Under the pieces are notes generated by a model. The model had not been told where the DNA came from. It ran no database searches and saw only the letters and a list, made by a program, of their open reading frames with translations. A stretch of 64,000 nt of DNA from Symsagittifera roscoffensis (taxonomy: Eukaryota; Xenacoelomorpha; Acoela; Convolutidae), in assembly GCF_963678635.1 (NCBI RefSeq), contig NW_026970910.1, positions 1-64,000 on the forward strand, in the 5' to 3' direction. Below are positions 56,537 through 64,000 of this stretch, one piece after another (the first letter of the stretch is position 1; every line of letters begins with the position of its first letter). The translations under genes were made by a program, and so were the position numbers.

Positions 56537-57213
56537 CTGGACACAATCAAAAAGAGTATCATATGACATGTGTCAATCAAACAAAGCGGCATGTGTCACA
56601 ATCAAAAGTGCGGTGATTGGAGACCCAACGACTAAATTATTGTTTAACGACGATTAATCAATTCCTGATCCAGAAACAGACTGTTTTTTTTCCTATAAGG
56701 AGCTGAAATTCTTCTCTCCTGAGTTAATTGTCTTTTTCTTAAAAGTAATCTTCCTGCGCATGTAAGCCTTTGTTAAACCTTCAATAATGACAATTAATTC
56801 AATTCAAAGAGAGCACCATCATTGAAAATATATATTTCGGCGATGAACGAGTCTAAGTTTAAAGATGTAGATGTCATGTGTTGCTTGCAACGCTTTCAGT
56901 TACCTAGTGTTAACTCTTTTGCATTACTTATTTAATATTTACTTCAGCCTCCTTGACACACCTATGCAGAAGTACTTCTTTCGTAATACTCTTCTATATT
57001 CTATGTGCTCGTTGTTTGAGGCTGAATCAACATTACCCAGCCCAAAAAAAAAAACAAAAAAAACCAATTCCATGTAGTTCTTAAACAGGGGCACAACAGC
57101 GGTTCGCCGTGATGAGCTGTACAGCTCGTATGTTTGTCCTTTTCCCAGTTGTACACCTCGTATGTTGGATAAATGGTCTTAATTAATATAATACGTCATT
57201 GTTGTTTAGCTAC
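56537..57213. other. Slo2 intron with SINE fragment
   Basis: 57036-57115 carries the tail of the SINE-like family found at 47187-47265 (CATGTAGTTCTTAAACAGGG, then CACAACAGCGGTTCGC). Nothing else recognised. Confidence 0.5.
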
Positions 57214-57361
57214 CTATGCAGTAGTAGACTTGGGGGTAGTAGGAGATGGCAGCTAGGAAATTCACATCGGGGTTGTTCTCACTCATGATGATGATGGGGG
57301 TGAGGGCTGTCCTGTCTCTGCAGTGGTGTCTCAGGGGAACTATGAAGTTACAAATGGCCAC
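57214..57361 (-). CDS. slo2: Slo2 (KCNT-type) potassium channel, exon starting NFIVPLR
   Basis: 148 nt with acceptor TTTTTTTTCCAG at 57362 and donor GTAGCT. It encodes VAICNFIVPLRHHCRDRTAL, TPIIIM, then SENNPDVNFLAAISYYPQVY and YCI. This matches KCNT (YNFIVPLRA..RP...LNPIVLL and PD..FLEAI..FPM.YY), the start of RCK2. The first 26 codons and the acceptor itself are the unit of the huge tandem array extending upstream. This copy is the only one followed by the rest of the exon and by a donor, so it is the working exon. It is the most upstream Slo2 exon in the window. Confidence 0.93.
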
Positions 57362-58920
57362 CTGGAAAAAAAAGAAACACCATTATGATGATGGGGATGA
57401 GGGCTGTCCTGTCTCTGCAGTGGTGTCTCAGGGGAACTATGAAGTTACAAATGGCCACCTGGAAAAAAAAGAAACACCATGATGATGATGGGGATGAGGG
57501 CTATCCTGTCTCTGCAGTGGTGTCCCAGGGGAACTATGAAGTTACAAATGGCCACCTGGAAAAAAAAGAAACACCATGATGATGATGGGGGTGAGAGCTG
57601 TCCTGTCTAGGCAGTGGTGTCTCAGGGGAACTATGAAGTTACAAATGGCCACCTGGAAAAAAAGAAACACCATGATGATGACGGGGGTGAGGGCTGTCCT
57701 GTCTCTGCAGTGGTGTCTCAGGGGAACTATGAAGTTACAAATGGCCACCTGGAAAAAAAAAACAGAAACATCAAGATGATGATGGGGTTGAGGGCTGTCC
57801 TGTTTCTGCAGTGGTGTCTCAGGGGAACTATGAAGTTACAAATGGCCACCTGGAAAAAAAAGAAACACCATGATGATGATGGGGATGAGGGATGTCCTGT
57901 CTCTGCAGTGGTGTCTCAGGGGAACTATGAAGTTACAAATGGCCACCTGGAAAAAAAAGAAACACCACGATGATGATGGGGATGAGGGCTGTCCTGTCTC
58001 TGCAGTGGTGTCTCAGGGGAACTATGAAGTTACAAATGGCCACCTGGAAAAAAAAGAAACACCATGATGATGATGGGGGTGAGGGCTGTCCTGTCTCTGC
58101 AGTGGTGTCTCAGGGAACTTTGAAGTTACAAATGGCCACTCGGAAAAAAAAGAAACGCCATGATGATGATGAAGGTGAGGGCTATCCTCTCTCTGCAGTG
58201 GTGTCTCAGGGGAACTATGAAGTTCCAAATGGCCACCTGGAAAAAAAATGAAACACCATGATGATGATGGAGGTGAGAGCTGCCCTGTCTCTGCAGTAGT
58301 GTCTCAGGGGAACTATGAAGTTACAAATGGCCAACTGGAAAAAAGAAACATCATCATGATAATGGGGGTGAGGGCTGTCCTGTCTCTGCAGTGGTGTCTC
58401 AGGGGAACTATAAGTTACAAATGGCCACCTGAAAACAAAAACAGAAACATCATGATGATGATGTTGGGGGTGAGGGCTGCCCTGTCTCTCTCTGCAGTGG
58501 TGTCTCAGAGGAACTATGAAGTTACAAATGGCCAACTGGAAAAAAAAACAGAAACATCATGATGATGATGGGGGTGAGGGCTGTCCTGTCTCTGCAGTGG
58601 TGTCTCAGGGGAACTATGAAGACATCACTGGCCACCTGGAAAAAAGGCCACCTGGAAAAAAAAACGAAACATCATGATGATGATGGGGTGAGGGCTGTCC
58701 TGTCTCTGCAGTGGTGTCTCAGTGGAACTATGAAGTTACAAAGGGCCACCCGGAAAAAAAAAACAGAAACATCATGATGATGATGGGGGTGAGGGTTGTC
58801 CTGTCTCTGCAGTGGTGTCTCAGGGAAACTATGAAGTTACAAATGGCCACCTGGAAAAAAAACCAGAAACATCATGATGATGATGGGTGTGAGGGCTGTC
58901 CTGTCTCTGCAATAGTATCT

Positions 58921-59047
58921 CAGGGGAACACCATTGCAGAGCCACCTATGAAGACACCAATGGAACTATGAAGACACCACTGTCTTCTATGAGTTGGAAC
59001 TATGAAGACACCACTGTCCACCTGGAAAAATGGCCACCTGGAAAAAA
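58921..59047. repeat. Variant unit with inserted degenerate sequence, copy 1 of 5
   Basis: Normal unit sequence is interrupted by GAACACCATTGCAGAGCCAC and three copies of an ACTATGAAGACACCA motif, before returning to CCACCTGGAAAA. Nearly identical variants lie near 60886, 61271, 62446 and 63027, marking higher-order repeat copies. Confidence 0.85.
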
Positions 59048-59079
59048 ACAGCAACATTATGATGATGATGGGGGTGAGG

Positions 59080-62000
59080 GATGTCCTGTCTCTGCAGTGG
59101 TGTCTCAGGGGAACTATGAAGTTACAAATGGCCACCTGGAAAAAAACAAAAAAATCTCAATGATGGCGGGGGTGAGGGTTGTCCTGTCTCTGAAGTGGTG
59201 TCTCAGGGGAACTATGAAGTTACAAATGGCCAACTGGAAAAAAAAACAGGAAAATCATGATGATGATGGGGGTGAGGGCTGTCCTGTCTCTGCAGTGGTT
59301 TCTCAGGGGAACTATGAAGTTACAAATGGCCACCTGGAAAAAAAACAGAAACATCATGATTATGATGGGGAAGAGGGCAGTCCTGTCTCTGCAGTGGTTT
59401 CTCAGGGGAACTATGAAGTTACAAATGGCCACCTGGAAAAAACAGAAATATCATGATGATGATGGGGTTGATGGCTGTCCTGTCTCTGCAGTGGTGTCTC
59501 AGGTGAACTATGAAGTTACAAATGGCCACCTGAAAAAAAAACAGAAACATCATGATGATGATGGGGGTGACGGCTGTCCTGTCTCTGCAGTGGTGTCTCA
59601 GGGGAACTATAAAAATACAAATGGCCACCTGGAAAAAAACAGAAACATCATAGTGATGATGGGGGTGAGGGCTGTCCTGTCTCTGCAGTGGTGTCTCAGT
59701 GGAACTATGAAGTTAAAAATGGCCGCCTGGAAAAAAAAACAGAAACATCATGATGATGATGGGGGTGAGGGTTGTCCTGTCTCTGCAGTGGTGTCTCAGG
59801 GAAACTATGAAGTTACAAATGGTCACCTGGAAAAAAAACCAGAAACATCATGATGATGATGGGTGTGAGGGATGTCCTGTCTCTGCAGTGGTGTCTCAGG
59901 GGAACTATGAAGTTACAAATGGCCACCTGGAAAAAAACAAAAAAATCTCAATGATGGCGGGGGTGAGGGTTGTCCTGTCTCTGAAGTGGTGTCTCAGGGG
60001 AACTATGAAGTTACAAATGGCCAACTGGAAAAAAAAACAGGAAAATCATGATGATGATGGGGGTGAGGGCTGTCCTGTCTCTGCAGTGGTTTCTCAGGGG
60101 AACTATGAAGTTACAAATGGCCACCTGGAAAAAAAACAGAAACATCATGATTATGATGGGGAAGAGGGCTGTCCTGTCTCTGCAGTGGTTTCTCAGGGGA
60201 ACTATGAAGTTACAAATGGCCACCTGGAAAAAACAGAAATATCATGATGATGATGGGGTTGATGGCTGTCCTGTCTCTGCAGTGGTGTCTCAGGTGAACT
60301 ATGAAGTTACAAATGGCCACCTGAAAAAAAAACAGAAACATCATGATGATGATGGGGGTGACGGCTGTCCTGTCTCTGCAGTGGTGTCTCAGGGGAGCTA
60401 TAAAAATACAAATGGCCACCTGGAAAAAAACAGAAACATCATAGTGATGATGGGGGTGAGGGCTGTCCTGTCTCTGCAGTGGTGTCTCAGGGGAACTATG
60501 AAGTTACAATTGGCCACCTGAAAAAAAAACAGAAACATGATGATGATGATGGGAGTGAGGGCTGTCCTGTCTCTGCAGTGGTGTCTCAGGGGAACAATGA
60601 AGTTACAAATGGCCACCTGGAAAAAATACAGAAACATCATGATGATGATGGGGATGAGGGCTGTCCTGTCTCTGCAGTGGTGTCTCAGTGGAACTATGAA
60701 GTTAAAAATGGCCGCCTGGAAAAAAAACAGAAACATCATGATGATGATGGGGGTGAGGGTTGTCCTGTCTCTGCAGTGGTGTCTCAGGGAAACTATGAAG
60801 TTACAAATGGCCACCTGGAAAAAAAACCAGAAACATCATGATGATGATGGGTGTGAGGGCTGTCCTGTCTCTGCAATAGTATCTCAAGGGAACACCATTG
60901 CAGAGCCACCTATGAAGACACCAATGGAACTATGAAGACACCACTGTCTTCTATGAGTTGGAACTATGAAGACACCACTGTCCACCTGGAAAAATGGCCA
61001 CCTGGAAAAAAAACAGAAACATCATGATGATGATGGGGGTGAGGGCTGTCCTGTCTCTGCAGTGGTGTCTCAGGGGAATTATGAAGTTACAAATGGCCAC
61101 CTGGAAAAAAAAACAGAAGCATCATGATGATGATGGGAGTGAGGACTGTCCTGTCTCTGCAGTGGTGTCTCAGGGAAACTATGAAGTTACAAATGGCCAC
61201 CTGGAAAAAAAACCAGAAACATCATGATGATGATGGGTGTGAGGGCTGTCCTGTCTCTGCAATAGTATCTCAGGGGAACACCATTGCAGAGCCACCTATG
61301 AAGACACCAATGGAACTATGAAGACACCACTGTCTTCTATGAGTTGGAACTATGAAGACACCACTGTCCACCTGGAAAAATGGCCACCTGGAAAAAAACA
61401 GCAACATTATGATGATGATGGGGGTGAGGGATGTCCTGTCTCTGCAGTGGTGTCTCAGGGGAACTATGAAGTTACAAATGGCCACCTGGAAAAAAACAAA
61501 AAAATCTCAATGATGGCGGGGGTGAGGGTTGTCCTGTCTCTGAAGTGGTGTCTCAGGGGAACTATGAAGTTACAAATGGCCAACTGGAAAAAAAAACAGG
61601 AAAATCATGATGATGATGGGGGTGAGGGCTGTCCTGTCTCTGCAGTGGTTTCTCAGGGGAACTATGAAGTTACAAATGGCCACCTGGAAAAAAAACAGAA
61701 ACATCATGATTATGATGGGGAAGAGGGCTGTCCTGTCTCTGCAGTGGTTTCTCAGGGGAACTATGAAGTTACAAATGGCCACCTGGAAAAAACAGAAATA
61801 TCATGATGATGATGGGGTTGATGGCTGTCCTGTCTCTGCAGTGGTGTCTCAGGTGAACTATGAAGTTACAAATGGCCACCTGAAAAAAAAACAGAAACAT
61901 CATGATGATGATGGGGGTGACGGCTGTCCTGTCTCTGCAGTGGTGTCTCAGGGGAACTATAAAAATACAAATGGCCACCTGGAAAAAAACAGAAACATCA

Positions 62001-62570
62001 TAGTGATGATGGGGGTGAGGGCTGTCCTGTCTCTGCAGTGGTGTCTCAGGGGAACTATGAAGTTACAATTGGCCACCTGAAAAAAAAACAGAAACATGAT
62101 GATGATGATGGGAGTGAGGGCTGTCCTGTCTCTGCAGTGGTGTCTCAGGGGAACAATGAAGTTACAAATGGCCACCTGGAAAAAATACAGAAACATCATG
62201 ATGATGATGGGGATGAGGGCTGTCCTGTCTCTGCAGTGGTGTCTCAGTGGAACTATGAAGTTAAAAATGGCCGCCTGGAAAAAAAACAGAAACATCATGA
62301 TGATGATGGGGGTGAGGGTTGTCCTGTCTCTGCAGTGGTGTCTCAGGGAAACTATGAAGTTACAAATGGCCACCTGGAAAAAAAACCAGAAACATCATGA
62401 TGATGATGGGTGTGAGGGCTGTCCTGTCTCTGCAATAGTATCTCAAGGGAACACCATTGCAGAGCCACCTATGAAGACACCAATGGAACTATGAAGACAC
62501 CACTGTCTTCTATGAGTTGGAACTATGAAGACACCACTGTCCACCTGGAAAAATGGCCAACTGGAAAAAA
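59080..62570. repeat. Higher-order repeats within the minisatellite (791, 1559 and 2350 bp)
   Basis: Blocks recur nearly unchanged. The segment at 59220-59432 reappears at 60011 and 61570. 60398-60814 reappears at 61957-62373. 58920-59135 reappears at 61270-61485. Offsets are 791, 1559 and their sum 2350, so large multi-unit segments were duplicated recently. Confidence 0.85.
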
Positions 62571-64000
62571 AACAGAAACATCATGATGATGATGGGGGTG
62601 AGGGCTGTCCTGTCTCTGCAGTGGTGTCTCAGGGGAATTATGAAGTTACAAATGGCCACCTGGAAAAAAAACAGAAGCATCATGATGATGATGGGAGTGA
62701 GGACTGTCCTGTCTCTGCAGCGGTGTCTCAGGGGAACAATGAAGTTACAAATGGCCACCTGGAAAAAATACAGAAACATCATGATGATGATGGGGATGAG
62801 GGCTGTCCTGTCTCTGCAGTGGTGTCTCAGTGGAACTATGAAGTTAAAAATGGCCATCTGGAAAAAAAACAGAAACATCATGATGATGATGGGGGTGAGG
62901 GTTGTCCTGTCTCTGCAGTGGTGTCTCAGGGAAACTATGAAGTTACAAATGGCCACCTGGAAAAAAACCAGAAACATCATGATGATGATGGGTGTGAGGG
63001 CTGTCCTGTCTCTGCAATAGTATCTCAGGGGAACACCATTGCAGAGCCACCTATGAAGACACCAATGGAACTATGAAGACACCACTGTCTTCTATGAATT
63101 GGAACTATCAAGACACCACTGTCCACCTGGAAAAATGGCCACCTGGAAAAAAAACAGAAACATCATGATGATGATGGGGGTGAGGGCTGTCCTGTCTCTG
63201 CAGTGGTGTCTCAGGGGAACTATGAAGTTACAAATGGCCACCTGGAAAAAAAACAGAAAAATCACAATGATGGCGGGGGTGAGGGTTGTCCTGTCTCTGA
63301 AGTGGTGTCTCAGGGGAACTATGAAGTTACAAATGGCCAACTGGGAAAAAAAACAGGAAAATCATGATGATGATGATGGGGGTGAGGGCTGTCCTGTCTC
63401 TGCAGTGGTTTCTCAGGGGAACTATGAAGTTACAAATGGCCACCTGGAAAAAAAACAGAAACATCATGATTATGATGGGGAAGAGGGCTGTCCTGTCTCT
63501 GCAGTGGTGTCTCAGGTGAACTATGAAGTTACAAATGGCCACCTGAAAAAAAAACAGAAGCATCATTATGATGATGGGAGTGAGGACTGTCCTGTCTCTG
63601 CAGCGGTGTCTCAGGGGACATATGAAGTTACAAATGGCCACCTGGAAGAAACAGCAACATTATGATGATGATGGGGGTGAGGGCTGTCCTGTCTCTGCAG
63701 TGGTGTCTCAGGGGAACTATGAAGTTACAAATGGCCACCTGGAAAAAAAACAGAAAAATCACAATGATGGCGGGGGTGAGGGTTGTCCTGTCTCTGAAGT
63801 GGTGTCTCAGGGGAACTATGAAAATACAAATGGCCACCTGGAAAAAAACCAGAAACATCATAGTGATGATGGGGGTGAGGGCTGTGCTGTCTCTGCAGTG
63901 GTGTCTCAGGGGAACTATGAAGTTACAATTGGCCACCTGAAAAAAAAAACAGAAATATCATGATGATGATGGGGGTGATGGCTGTCCTGTCTCTGCAGTG

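Larger units (their letters stand above)
57285..64000 (-). repeat. Minisatellite of about 68 copies of a Slo2 intron/exon junction, 96-101 bp per unit
   Basis: Every unit read on the minus strand is a (T)6-9 tract, CCAG, then the start of the exon at 57214-57361 (GTGGCCATTTGTAACTTC to CCCATCATCATCATG), then a short ATGTTTCTG or GGTGTTTC linker leading into the next T tract. CTGCAG markers near the gene lie at 57323, 57420, 57517, 57614, 57710 and 57811 (97, 97, 97, 96, 101 bp). Distal units are mostly 99 bp and stay open as 33-residue repeats. The array runs to the window end, so its full size is unknown. It lies in the intron upstream of the working exon, so each unit offers another 3' splice site but lacks a strong donor. 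Confidence 0.95.

Noticed and set aside
57246..63965. Many plus- and minus-strand open frames of 60-198 codons across the minisatellite
   Set aside because: They are consequences of a repeated unit lacking stops in several frames. Only the minus-strand relation to the Slo2 exon has meaning.
57285..64000. CRISPR-like repeat array
   Set aside because: Units are contiguous 96-101-bp tandem copies with no unique spacers, in a eukaryotic gene.
57362..64000. Dscam-style mutually exclusive exon cluster
   Set aside because: Units carry acceptors but no consistent GT donor and lack the second half of the exon, so they are not complete alternative exons.

Overview
The window is animal DNA, most likely from an invertebrate. 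It carries a multi-exon gene with GT-AG introns for a sodium-activated potassium channel of the Slo2/KCNT family, long AT-rich introns, several kinds of satellite, and one very large LTR retroelement. No bacterial gene organisation is present. I cannot name the species.

Positions 1-18901 are one nearly complete Ty3/gypsy-type LTR retroelement on the minus strand, about 18.9 kb, roughly two to three times the usual size. Its left LTR is cut by the window edge after all but one base. The two LTRs differ at one visible position in 407, and every main frame is open, so insertion looks recent. In transcript order it has: the 5' LTR, a tRNA primer-binding site, a 1.25-kb leader with repeated hairpins, a basic 155-residue ORF, a single 2740-codon Gag-Pol (capsid, CCHC, protease, RT, RNase H, integrase, GPY/F), a 600-bp gap, two tiny membrane ORFs joined by ATGA, a 378-codon frame with no ATG, an 872-residue envelope-like glycoprotein, a 597-residue unknown protein joined to it by ATGA, 1.6 kb of non-coding sequence, and the 3' LTR. 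This is an unusually complex, retrovirus-like layout.

Positions 18902-44914 hold no gene I can support. They contain a hAT-like MITE, a tandem 850-bp duplication, a 15-kb satellite of about 1.18-kb units (with a 2.36-kb dimeric higher-order repeat, and a duplicated 1632-bp block carrying a palindrome), a 1.03-kb TIR element flanked by TA, and copies of a dispersed repeat family.

Positions 44915-57361 are the last eight recognisable exons of the Slo2 channel on the minus strand. Splice phases agree at every junction, and one intron appears to use a GC donor. Introns carry a foldback element, SINE-like copies and other repeat debris.

Positions 57285-64000 and beyond are the most striking part: about 68 tandem copies of a 96-101-bp unit. 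Each unit is a copy of the intron/exon junction of the Slo2 exon at 57214-57361, consisting of polypyrimidine tract, CAG acceptor and the first 26 codons. The gene therefore faces a long series of duplicated 3' splice sites just upstream of the real one. Units near the gene are mostly 97 bp and out of frame with each other. Distal units are mostly 99 bp and stay open as 33-residue repeats.
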